This document shows positions 24,490-32,467 of a stretch of DNA of 64,000 nucleotides, piece by piece. Position numbers and translations under genes: made by a program. The notes beneath the pieces are model-generated. The model worked only from the letters and a program-made list of their open reading frames with translations, made no database searches and had not been told where the DNA came from. The stretch's first letter is position 1; each line of letters begins with the position of its first letter. Location of the stretch: assembly GCA_942493135.1 (NCBI GenBank), contig OW818684.1, positions 7,502,001 to 7,566,000 on the forward strand, in the 5' to 3' direction. Origin of the DNA: Planctellipticum sp942493135 (lineage in GTDB: Bacteria > Planctomycetota > Planctomycetia > Planctomycetales > Planctomycetaceae).

Positions 24490-26517
24490 TTACGCTCTCA
24501 ACGTCGCCGCCAACTGTTGCCCGCATGCCGCAATCACCGCCTGCTGAGCCGCGTCGACCTCGTCGCCGGTCAGCGTCCGCTCGTGCGAACGGTAGCCGAG
24601 CGTCACCACGTAGGACTTCTTCTGCTCGGGGATCTGCTTGCCGCGATACTGGCCGCCGAAGCCGACGGTCTCCAGCAGCGGTCCCGCTGCCGACCGGACC
24701 ACCTGTTCCAGGTCGCTCCAGTGGATGGTTTCGTCGAGGACGAAATTAAGATCCCGCGTCACCGCCTGGTACTGCGGCAGCGGCTGGGCCTTGGGGACCA
24801 GGTCCGCCCGGGCCTCGAGGACATGCAGATTCAATTCGGCGACACAGACGCTGTCCCGTAGATCGAGCGATGACACCGCCGAGCGGTCGAGTTCCCCCAG
24901 CCAGCCCCACAGCTCACCGTCCAGGAGCACCTCCGCCCCCCGCCCAGGAACGAACTGGACGACGTCCGAGGGCCGGACGCTGACGACCGAGTGCGGTGCG
25001 ACCCGGCGAGCAAGCAGCTCGACCACACCCTTCAGTTCCTGATACGACTGCCCGCCGACGAGGCTGATCGTCCACGGTTCGTTCTGCGTCTCGGGCTTCG
25101 ACGAGTCGGCCGCCAGGTACACCTTCGCCACTTCGAACAGTTGAGCGTGGAATACGCCGTGGCGTTCATTCTCGCGACGCGAAGCCAGCAGGCTCGGCAC
25201 AAGTGATTGCCGCAGCAGGTTTTCGTGCCGCCGCGAAGAGTGGACGACTTCGAGGGCCGGCCGGTCGCCGTGAGGCGTGAACAGCGCCCGCTGCTCGGCG
25301 GCGACGAACGACAGCGTCACCGCTTCGAAGAATCCGGCGGCGGTGAGCGTATCGCGGACGCGATCCGTAACGCGGTCCCGTTGCGTCTTGGCGCTGGAGC
25401 AGAGGGGCACGAGCACATCGTCGGGAATCTGCTCGTAACCATGAATCCGGGCCACTTCCTCAATGAGATCGATCTCTCGCGACAAATCCCGGCGAAACGA
25501 CGGCGGAACAAACTGGGCGCTGTCCGCACCGATCGCACCGACTTGCGTACAGCCGAGTTTTTGCAGGATCGTGGCCGCTTCCTGCGCAGGAATGTCGATC
25601 CCCAGAATCCGCCGGAACTGTGCGAACCGGAGCGCAATCGGCGGGCGTTCAGCGACGACCTTCTGGCCGACCGCAACGCTGCCCGCCAGGAGCTCGCCCC
25701 CGGCAATTTCGAGGATCAGTTCGCAGCACCGACGGCTGGCCCAGTCGGGGCCGGCCGGGTCGAGGGCCCGTTCAAACCGGTACGACGACGGGCTGTGCAG
25801 GTTCAGCTTGCGGGCCGTGTTCCGAACCGTCAGCGGCGCGAAGGCAGCCGCCTCGATCAGCACATCCTTCGTGCTGGTCGCGATTTCCGTCGTCGCTCCC
25901 CCCATCACACCGGCGATGGCCACCGGACGTTTCCCGTCCGCAATGACGCACATCTCGGGCGTGAGAGTGTATTCCTTGTGATCGATCGCCTGCAGCTTCT
26001 CGCCAGCCTGCGCCCGGCGGACGACGATCTTCTTCCCGTCGAGCCGGTCGAGATCGAACGCATGCAGCGGCTGACCGCATTCGAGCATGACGTAGTTGGT
26101 GACGTCGACCACATTATTCACACTTGCGATGCCGACCGTTTCGAGTCGCTGCCGGAGCCAGGCGGGGCTGGGGCCGACCTTCACGCCACGCAGCACGCGG
26201 GCATGGTACTGCGGGCAGAGATCCGGGCACTCGATGGCGACGGACGTCGCCGACGCTGCAGTTTCCGCAACGGTCTTCGGAGCGGCGGCCGGAACCTTCA
26301 GCGTCTTCCCGAAGAGGACGGCGACTTCGCGGGCGATCCCCAGGTGGCCGAGGCAGTCGGGGCGGTTGCTGGTGACTTCGAGGTCGATGGCAAAATCGCT
26401 GCCGGCGGGCTCGGTCGTTTCGAGATTCAATCCCGACATCGTGAGCCGGGTGGTGACGTCCTCCACCGGCAGATCCAGGTCGACATACTGCTTGAGCCAG
26501 TCCCAACTGATAATCAT
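24490..26517 (-). CDS. pheT: Phenylalanine--tRNA ligase beta subunit, form lacking the tRNA-binding OB domain
   Basis: Charges tRNA-Phe together with PheS. This 675-residue protein begins with the B1 part (MIISWDWLKQYVDLDLPVED) and passes at about residue 45 directly into LEVTSNRPDCLGHLGIAREVA. The roughly 110-residue EMAP/OB-type tRNA-binding domain of the E. coli subunit (about 795 aa) is therefore absent. The B3/B4 editing region (GVMGGATTEIATSTKDVLIE), the B5 domain and the C-terminal ferredoxin-fold anticodon-binding domain (TRDLNFVLDETIHWSDLEQV to the end) are all present. pheS is not adjacent, unlike the usual pheST operon. The start at 26517 coincides with the family's N terminus. Confidence 0.95.
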   Translation of the reverse strand: MIISWDWLKQYVDLDLPVEDVTTRLTMSGLNLETTEPAGSDFAIDLEVTSNRPDCLGHLGIAREVAVLFGKTLKVPAAAPKTVAETAASATSVAIECPDLCPQYHARVLRGVKVGPSPAWLRQRLETVGIASVNNVVDVTNYVMLECGQPLHAFDLDRLDGKKIVVRRAQAGEKLQAIDHKEYTLTPEMCVIADGKRPVAIAGVMGGATTEIATSTKDVLIEAAAFAPLTVRNTARKLNLHSPSSYRFERALDPAGPDWASRRCCELILEIAGGELLAGSVAVGQKVVAERPPIALRFAQFRRILGIDIPAQEAATILQKLGCTQVGAIGADSAQFVPPSFRRDLSREIDLIEEVARIHGYEQIPDDVLVPLCSSAKTQRDRVTDRVRDTLTAAGFFEAVTLSFVAAEQRALFTPHGDRPALEVVHSSRRHENLLRQSLVPSLLASRRENERHGVFHAQLFEVAKVYLAADSSKPETQNEPWTISLVGGQSYQELKGVVELLARRVAPHSVVSVRPSDVVQFVPGRGAEVLLDGELWGWLGELDRSAVSSLDLRDSVCVAELNLHVLEARADLVPKAQPLPQYQAVTRDLNFVLDETIHWSDLEQVVRSAAGPLLETVGFGGQYRGKQIPEQKKSYVVTLGYRSHERTLTGDEVDAAQQAVIAACGQQLAATLRA

Positions 26518-26834
26518 CGTTCGCTTTACCGTCAGAAAAACCGGGTGGCACGCCCGGAGTCTTCGATGGGCGTGTCTTCAGCCCCGTACTCTAACGGACG
26601 CATTGACTTACGAAAAGTCGACCGGGAAGAGGAAAGATCTCACGCCAAGACGCAAAGGGGAACGCAGGGGCCGCAGAGAAGACGGAAGAATCTTCACCGC
26701 GGAGGCACGGAGGACGCGGAGATCGGAAGAGACGAAGTGTTAAATGTCAAAGGCGGAATGTCGAAAGAAGTCGAGAGTTCAGAGCGGACGACTTTCTGCT
26801 CCGAATTGTCCCACTGACCACGGACAAACTCTGG
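26518..26834. other. pheT leader with hairpin and dispersed repeat
   Basis: About 317 bases upstream of pheT. CACGCCC (26549-26555) and GGGCGTG (26568-26574) can form a 7-bp stem 30-60 nt before the pheT start. A dispersed repeat occupies 26635-26720. No coding region is supported. Confidence 0.5.
26635..26720. repeat. Dispersed intergenic repeat, family 2 (copy A)
   Basis: Contains TCTCACGCCAAGACGCAAAG followed by ACGCAGGGGCCGCAGAG and CGGAGGCACGGAGGACGCGG. The first block matches 31299-31321 almost exactly. Such short-period CACGGAGG-type repeats are typical of intergenic DNA in several bacterial groups. Confidence 0.65.
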
Positions 26835-28196
26835 CTATTCGCCATTCCCTTCCGCCCTCGCCACGCAACTCGTCACCACCAGATCCCCGACCACGTTGAC
26901 CACCGTCCTGCACATGTCGAGCAGGCGGTCGACGCCGAGGATGATGCCGATCGACGCGCCGGGAATGCCGACGCTCTGCATCACCACCACGATCAGCGGG
27001 ATCGAGCCGCCGGGGACCCCCGCAGTGCCGACGCCGGCAAGGATCGCCATCAGAACCACCTGAAACTGCTGGACTGCGGTCAGGTCGACCCCCATCACCT
27101 GGGCCAGGAACAGGATCACCACCCCTTCGAACAACGCAGTGCCGTTCTGGTTGCCGGTCGCCCCGACGGTCAGGACGAAGCTGCTGATCCGGGAAGGAAT
27201 CTTGAGCTCGGTCTCGGCAACCCGCAGGGCGGTGGGGAGCGTGGCGCTCGACGACGACGTGCCGAAAGCGACGAGGATGGCGTCCAGCACTGCGTTGAAG
27301 AAGTGGACCGGCGACATGCGGGCAAAGACGTACAGGACGATCGAATAGACGACGAAGAGCTGCAGCGCCAGGCCGAAGACCGTCGTCAGCACAAACCAGA
27401 CCAGCGTCCGGATCATATCGAAGCCGAGCTGGGCGGCGAGGGCGAAGACCAGGCACCCGGCCCCCAGCGGCGCGAGGCCGATGGCGAACTGAATGACCGC
27501 CATCGAAATCGCGTGCAGCCCTTCCAGCCAGCTTACGAAGCCGGCGCACTTCGCCGGCTGGCTGGTGATGGCCACGCCGCAGATCAACGAGAAGACCATC
27601 ACTGCGAGCATGCCGTTCCCCTTCGAGGACCCGTCGATGGCGCCGACCATCTCCTGCAGCGGGTTTTCGGGAAGCAGGTCCACCAGCACCGTGCCGAACG
27701 GCTTGGCCTGCTCCGCCTTGGCGACCCCTTTCTGGGCGTCGTCGGCGAAGCGCTCCGTCAGACGGTCGCGTTGCGCTTCGGAGAGCGTTTTCCCCGGCTG
27801 GAAACCGTTCACCAGCCCGACGCCGATGAGGACGGCGCTGCCGGAGAGGATGGCGGTAAACAGCAGCGTCCACAGCCCCATCCGCCCGAGGGACCGCAGG
27901 TCGCCAATCTCGACCACGGCGAGCGCCAGGGCCGAAAAGACGAGGGGGAGGACCACCATGAACATCAGACGGAGAAACAGGCTGCCGATCGTTTTGGCGA
28001 TGGCGACGATGGCGGCCGCCTGGGGCAGGAGCTCTCCTTTGGCGGGGTCGGTGGCGAAGTAATTCAGGATCAGGCCGAGGACCACGCCGGTCACGAGGCC
28101 GATGACCGTCAGCGCGTGATGGGAAACCCTGTGGGGCTTCGCAGGAAGTGGAGCGGGTTCAGGAGCCGGGGCGGGGGGAGAGTCCGTGTCAGTCAC
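26835..28196 (-). CDS. Dicarboxylate/amino acid:cation symporter (DAACS/SDF family)
   Basis: A 453-residue inner-membrane protein that imports dicarboxylates or acidic amino acids with Na+ or H+. Family motifs are present: SSSSATLPTAL (serine-rich hairpin loop HP1), NQNGTALFEG (matching the NxxGT motif of TM7) and GGSIPLIVVVMQSVGIPG (HP2). It has about eight membrane segments after a proline-rich N-terminal tail. A loop of about 50 residues near positions 130-190 is longer than in E. coli GltP. The start is a GTG at 28196, preceded by GAGGACG. The substrate cannot be set from the sequence: the TM8 binding residues do not clearly distinguish glutamate from C4-dicarboxylates. Confidence 0.9.
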   Translation of the reverse strand: MTDTDSPPAPAPEPAPLPAKPHRVSHHALTVIGLVTGVVLGLILNYFATDPAKGELLPQAAAIVAIAKTIGSLFLRLMFMVVLPLVFSALALAVVEIGDLRSLGRMGLWTLLFTAILSGSAVLIGVGLVNGFQPGKTLSEAQRDRLTERFADDAQKGVAKAEQAKPFGTVLVDLLPENPLQEMVGAIDGSSKGNGMLAVMVFSLICGVAITSQPAKCAGFVSWLEGLHAISMAVIQFAIGLAPLGAGCLVFALAAQLGFDMIRTLVWFVLTTVFGLALQLFVVYSIVLYVFARMSPVHFFNAVLDAILVAFGTSSSSATLPTALRVAETELKIPSRISSFVLTVGATGNQNGTALFEGVVILFLAQVMGVDLTAVQQFQVVLMAILAGVGTAGVPGGSIPLIVVVMQSVGIPGASIGIILGVDRLLDMCRTVVNVVGDLVVTSCVARAEGNGE

Positions 28197-28341
28197 GCGG
28201 GACGTCCTCGTCTGGGGGCTCGGGGAGTCTTCAGATCGGTCTTGCCCGGATGGGCGGGACTGGGGCAGGATAACGGATGAGGCGGCGGGGAGCGAGCGGC
28301 GGGAAGCAGAGTGCGAACACTAAAGTCATCGAGAGGCGGTC

Positions 28342-28644
28342 ATGTCACGTGACGCGGTCCCGGATCGCGCAGCAGCTCGCAGGAAACAACGACGGGGCGT
28401 GCTGACCGCGGTCGCCGTTTGCAGTGTAGTTGTCGGATATCCTGTCGGGGCGGGGCCTTTGTATCGACTTGCCGTTCAGAATCGACTTCCACACTGGGTG
28501 ATGGATGCGTTGCCCGTCCTCTACGCGCCCGCCTTCTATGTTGATTCTCAAACGGGATCGAGACCGTTCACAAAATACAATTTGTGGTGCGCGGCGTTTG
28601 ATGAAGGGAGGTCGACGACCGTGACCGCCGGTCCGCTGCCGTAG
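28342..28644 (+). CDS. Small hypothetical membrane-anchored protein
   Basis: A 100-residue protein with a basic N terminus (RAAARRKQRRG) and one hydrophobic segment (about residues 20-37). A short extracytoplasmic tail contains LPHWVMDALPVLYAPAFYV. I do not recognise the family, but proteins with a similar layout are common singletons in planctomycetes. GAGGCGGTC directly precedes the ATG, a good ribosome binding site, which is the main support. It is divergent from the symporter gene and convergent with xerC/D. Confidence 0.5.
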   Translation: MSRDAVPDRAAARRKQRRGVLTAVAVCSVVVGYPVGAGPLYRLAVQNRLPHWVMDALPVLYAPAFYVDSQTGSRPFTKYNLWCAAFDEGRSTTVTAGPLP

Positions 28645-28715
28645 AAACTATCCAAGTGTGTCCTGACGAGGCGGCGTTTCGAAACCGACGAAAAACCGGC
28701 GCGTCGAGACGCACC

Positions 28716-29651
28716 TTACGAAGCCTTGGCGGCCTTCTTTTTCGCCGCGTTGCCTGCCGCGTGCGGGTGGGCCTGCTCGTAGGTTTCTCGCATCCGGCGG
28801 GTGCTGACGTGCGTGTAGATCTGGGTCGTCGTCAGGCTCTTGTGGCCGAGCAGCTCCTGGACCGCGCGGAGGTCTGCGCCGCCGTCGAGCATGTGCGTCG
28901 CGAACGTGTGCCGGAGCGTGTGGGGCGACGTCTTCGAACTGAGCCCTGCGATCAGGATGTGCTTTTCCAGCATCCGCCCGATGCTGCGCGTGGTCAGCCG
29001 CCCGCCGAAGCGGTTGAGGAACAGCGCCGATCGGTCATCATCCCCGGCGTCGGGGGCAGGCTGGCGGACTTCCAGCCAGCGGTCGAGCGATTGGGCGGCG
29101 TAGCTGCCGATGGGGGCGATCCGCTCCTTTTTGCCCTTGCCGAAGACGCGGAGGATGTTCGTGTCGCGGTCCCAGCTTTCGACGTTGAGGCCGACCAGTT
29201 CGGCGACGCGGAGGCCGGCGGAGTACATCGTTTCCAGCATCGCCCGGTCGCGGAGGCCCTCGGGTTCGTTCGCGGGAGGCGTTTCCAGCAGCCGGGCGGT
29301 TTCGTCGATGGTCAGGAAGTGCGGCAGCTTCCGGCCAGTGCGGGGAGTCCGGAGGGCCTTTGCCGGGTTGGTGGTGATGATCCCTTCCCGCTGGCAGTAG
29401 CGGAAGAAGCTCCGCAGGCAGGCCAGCCGGCGGGCGATCGTCGTTTTGGCGTAGTCGCATTCGTGGAGATAGGCGACGTAGCCGCGGAGCAGGCCGATAT
29501 CCATCTCGGCGACTGCCGGGGTCTTGCCGACGCGGTCCCGCAGGTAGTCGAACAGGCTGCCGAAGTCCTCGGAATAGGACTTGAGCGTCAGCTCGCTCGA
29601 GTTGCGTTCGATCTTGAGGTATCGCAGGAAACCGTCGATCTGGTCGTACAT
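28716..29651 (-). CDS. xerC: Tyrosine recombinase XerC/XerD
   Basis: A 311-residue tyrosine recombinase, the length expected for the Xer proteins that resolve chromosome dimers at dif. The N-terminal SAM-like DNA-binding domain spans about 1-90. The catalytic set is complete: Arg 148 (SAGLRVAEL), Lys 172 (GKGKKER), His 244 and Arg 247 (HTLRHTF), His 270 (LLGHKSL) and Tyr 279 (TTQIYTHV). A Lys/Ala-rich tail extends the C terminus. There are no integrase-type neighbours or attachment sites, so a housekeeping Xer role is more likely than a mobile element. XerC versus XerD cannot be settled by eye. Confidence 0.88.
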   Translation of the reverse strand: MYDQIDGFLRYLKIERNSSELTLKSYSEDFGSLFDYLRDRVGKTPAVAEMDIGLLRGYVAYLHECDYAKTTIARRLACLRSFFRYCQREGIITTNPAKALRTPRTGRKLPHFLTIDETARLLETPPANEPEGLRDRAMLETMYSAGLRVAELVGLNVESWDRDTNILRVFGKGKKERIAPIGSYAAQSLDRWLEVRQPAPDAGDDDRSALFLNRFGGRLTTRSIGRMLEKHILIAGLSSKTSPHTLRHTFATHMLDGGADLRAVQELLGHKSLTTTQIYTHVSTRRMRETYEQAHPHAAGNAAKKKAAKAS

Positions 29652-29808
29652 CGGTCGACTCGCCGGGGGGGTGCCACGAACGGTTCACCCCGCATGATAC
29701 GCCAGACCGAAGGGAACGGCGGGTTCCAATCGCAGCTTCGAGGATGAATCGCTGAAGAGACTGGCAGAGGCAGCAGCAAACGAGGTACAGGCCGTAGAGC
29801 CTGCGGCG

Positions 29809-30075
29809 TCAGGCGGCGTCGCTCTCGGGCCACGATTCCGGTTCTGCTTCCCAGCGCGGAGCCGGCTGTTTCAGAGCGGGCGGCATCGGCGCCAGACCGG
29901 CGTCGGCGGCGAACTTGCGGACGCGCTGGCTCAGCACGGCGGCGTCGTACCAACTGAACGACAGGTCCGGATCGGAGGCGTACTGTCCGAGGGTCTGCAG
30001 CAGTTGATCGATGCTGGTGTCATCGTAGAGGAACACATAGCGTTCCTCGTTTTTCACCAGAGCGAGGACGTTCAT
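29809..30075 (-). CDS. Small conserved planctomycete protein of unknown function
   Basis: An 88-residue soluble protein starting MNVLALVKNEERYVFLYDD, with further conserved-looking stretches (SFSWYDAAVLSQRVRKFA) and a Pro/Glu-rich tail. I recall similar short proteins in planctomycete genomes but no assigned function. An in-frame ATG four codons earlier (30087) is an alternative start. It lies between xerC/D and the lipoprotein gene on the same strand, 140 nt downstream of the latter. Confidence 0.65.
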   Translation of the reverse strand: MNVLALVKNEERYVFLYDDTSIDQLLQTLGQYASDPDLSFSWYDAAVLSQRVRKFAADAGLAPMPPALKQPAPRWEAEPESWPESDAA

Positions 30076-30217
30076 GGCACGCGGCATGTTGGTCTGCCTT
30101 GCAGGAGCGGCAACAGGATCTCTGGTCTTATCGGCCGGGAGACTCCGCCCCGATTGCGCCATCCGGAGAGTTTTTGCATGGCCCGGCGAAGTATCCGCGA
30201 CGCAGCGACGCGTCGGA

Positions 30218-31186
30218 TTACTTGTACTTGCGGACCTTGAAGACGATCCGCCGTTTGGCCTCGCCGCCGTGGAGCTGGAGCATTTCGACGATCATGGCGT
30301 GGGCGGTGTAGCGGATAAAATCTTCGCTGCGATGGAGATAGCCCTCCCAGCCGCCGCTGCGGAGATCGCCGCTCAATTCGACATAGTCGCGCAGGTTGGC
30401 GGTGACTTTGGCGTCGGCGCCGTCGAACAGGCGGGTGTAGGACATCAACGGCTGATGCGGGTCGAACGGGTCGGTGGAGACGATCACCACCGGGGCCGAT
30501 TCCGGAATGCGGTCGGGGGGCGTCTGCGGCGACTGGCCGCGAATCGCGGTTTCCGCCGGCGGAACGGCGGGAGGGACGAAGGCCGGAGGTACCGATCCCG
30601 GAGCACAGGGCGAGCCGGGAGGGCAGTCGCCCTGGTGGAGGAGATTGGGATCGTACTGCATTTCGTACATTTCCCGGCGGAGACGCTTCTTTTCGACGAC
30701 TTTGGCGTGCCGGTACTGGGTTTTGAGGACGCGGGGTTTGAACGCGGAGAGGGCGAACTCGTCGGTCGGGATTCCCGGGACGAATTCCCATTCGTCGGGG
30801 GAGTACCACGAGACCTGCAGCCCGATGCGGGGGGGATAGTAGGGGGAATAGTCGGTCACGGCCCCGACCACGACGGCGTCGACGCCCAGCAGATCGGCGA
30901 GGCGGAGGACGTCGTCGGGATTATTCATTTCGAGCCTCTCGTCGAAGATGACCTGTTCGACGACGCCGACTGGAACGACCTGAAAACCGGGGACTTTCTG
31001 CAGTTCGGTGTAGTAGGCCAGAGCGAACCGGCGGCCGTCCACGGCGCGTTCCGCGCTGAGGTTGAAGAAAGGCGCAATGGCGACCGTGGTCAGGCCGGCG
31101 ACGGGATTGGTGACCCCGACGTCGACCATGACGCAGCCCGCCAGAAAGAGGAGGGCGGCCGAAGCTGCGGCCCGGACCCTGCGCAC
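30218..31186 (-). CDS. Lipoprotein with CsgG/LpoB-like N-terminal domain
   Basis: A 322-residue protein with a lipoprotein signal (VRRVRAAASAALLFLAGC). The N-terminal domain TVAIAPFFNLSAERAVDGRRF... GVDAVVVGAVTDYSPY follows the pattern of the CsgG/LpoB/FlgO-like fold, in which a conserved VAIxPF strand opens a protein that senses or binds envelope partners. A proline-rich linker (about residues 190-235) precedes a second conserved region, and the end is strongly basic. I chose the GTG at 31186 because GGGAG lies 7 nt upstream and it gives a clean signal peptide; an ATG at 31273 would add 29 residues before it. The function is unknown. Confidence 0.7.
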   Translation of the reverse strand: MRRVRAAASAALLFLAGCVMVDVGVTNPVAGLTTVAIAPFFNLSAERAVDGRRFALAYYTELQKVPGFQVVPVGVVEQVIFDERLEMNNPDDVLRLADLLGVDAVVVGAVTDYSPYYPPRIGLQVSWYSPDEWEFVPGIPTDEFALSAFKPRVLKTQYRHAKVVEKKRLRREMYEMQYDPNLLHQGDCPPGSPCAPGSVPPAFVPPAVPPAETAIRGQSPQTPPDRIPESAPVVIVSTDPFDPHQPLMSYTRLFDGADAKVTANLRDYVELSGDLRSGGWEGYLHRSEDFIRYTAHAMIVEMLQLHGGEAKRRIVFKVRKYK

Positions 31187-31576
31187 AATCGGACTCCCTT
31201 CGCCGGCGGAAAAGTTGACGTCTTCGGAGTTATCGGCAGAATCGCGCCAGGATCTTGAGTTTGCGCTGTCCACCCATTCTCACTGGATACGCGACGAGAA
31301 GATTTCACGCCACGACGCAAAGCAGAGCGCGACGACGCCAAAATGAAGAGATTAGCCAACAACGAAGGCGGGATTCTGAAGCGGTGCAAACCGACTCGCA
31401 GCGAAACCACGACGTATCTCCTGTCTGCGATTGGGTTTTGTGTTCGCGTCGCAGGATTCGAGCGGGGCGCTGACATCCGGAGCCGTTTCAGGTCCGTTTC
31501 CTCCGGGGAGAACGGGCAGCTGGTTGACCGGGTGACGAGGGGTCGATAAGACGGAAGTGAAAGGGAGAGTGCGCCG
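31187..31576. other. Divergent intergenic region with dispersed repeat
   Basis: About 390 bases between the divergent lipoprotein and membrane-protein genes. It holds the family 2 repeat at 31295-31345. AAGGGAGAG just before 31577 is the ribosome binding site of the plus-strand gene. Nothing else coding is supported. Confidence 0.5.
31295..31345. repeat. Dispersed intergenic repeat, family 2 (copy B)
   Basis: TTTCACGCCACGACGCAAAG matches the first block of 26635-26720 with one or two differences. The following ACGACGCC units are degenerate. Confidence 0.6.
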
Positions 31577-32362
31577 GTGGGTGATCTGCTGAATCTACTG
31601 ATGCCGCGCTGGCTGTTACAGCCGATCCTGAAGCCCGTCACGCGGGTGGTTCTGGGGCTGATTGCTGTCCCGTTTTTCCGGCTGGTGATGCACAAGGTGA
31701 TGCGGGTTAAGGAGATCGATCGGGAGCTGGAGAAGGATCTGGAGATGTGGTTTCGAGGAGCGATCCTGCTCCTGCTGGCCACGAAGAACATGGAATCCTT
31801 CGTTTTCAGTTGGGTCAGCGCCGAGACGCTGGAGCGGCGGGACTGGCTGTTCATGGCGGGGCGGATTCTGCTGGCGATGGGCGTCATCGAGGGCATGCCC
31901 GATCAGGCGCTGTTCTCTGTCATTCATCCCGGCCCCCCGAAGCCCGAATTTCAGAAGGGGCGGTTCTTCGCCTCACTGGTGGCTTATGTCCCTAGGTTTC
32001 TCAAGGGGCTGCTCTGCCAGCACCTGAACCGGTCATCGCCAATGTTCGCGATCCTGGCAACAATCTTCGGCGGAACGCTGGGTTGGGTCTTCTTCGGGAT
32101 GGCCCTGGTGCAGTATCTGATCATCGGCCTGGTGACTTCACGGGATCGGGCGCTGGATGTGCTGCAGAAGTTCGATGCGGCCGTCGCCCGGCAGCGACAG
32201 GAACTGAAGGAGGAACTGGTGGCGGGGGCCGCCGGGCCGCCCGACGAGTTCGATCAGCAGCCCGGCGAGTCGGTTCCGGGGGCGGTGATTGCCGCCGCTC
32301 AGGAGCTGCAGGAGTCGCTGCCGCCGCCGAAGAGTCTGCCCTCGGCCGACTGCGCGAATTGA
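31577..32362 (+). CDS. Multi-pass membrane protein of unknown function
   Basis: A 261-residue protein with hydrophobic segments near residues 20-38, 58-80, 90-107 and 155-185. Basic residues lie between the first two (HKVMRVKEIDRELEKD). A polar tail rich in Glu, Gln and Pro follows from about residue 200. I do not recognise the family. It starts with GTG at 31577 behind the strong site AAGGGAGAG. It precedes mutL by about 105 nt in the same direction and may share its promoter, but nothing in the protein suggests a repair role. Confidence 0.7.
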   Translation: MGDLLNLLMPRWLLQPILKPVTRVVLGLIAVPFFRLVMHKVMRVKEIDRELEKDLEMWFRGAILLLLATKNMESFVFSWVSAETLERRDWLFMAGRILLAMGVIEGMPDQALFSVIHPGPPKPEFQKGRFFASLVAYVPRFLKGLLCQHLNRSSPMFAILATIFGGTLGWVFFGMALVQYLIIGLVTSRDRALDVLQKFDAAVARQRQELKEELVAGAAGPPDEFDQQPGESVPGAVIAAAQELQESLPPPKSLPSADCAN

Positions 32363-32467
32363 CCGGCAGGGCAGGGGGCGGTATCACAACGGTTTGCCCG
32401 AGACCACGCAGCCTGATTCCGGACCGGTTGCGCATTGCCCCGGCGAAATCAGGATGAGCGTCGCCTT

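Noticed and set aside
28716..29651. The tyrosine recombinase as an integrase of a genomic island
   Set aside because: The length and full catalytic set match housekeeping Xer proteins, and no attachment site, tRNA or mobile-element genes lie nearby.
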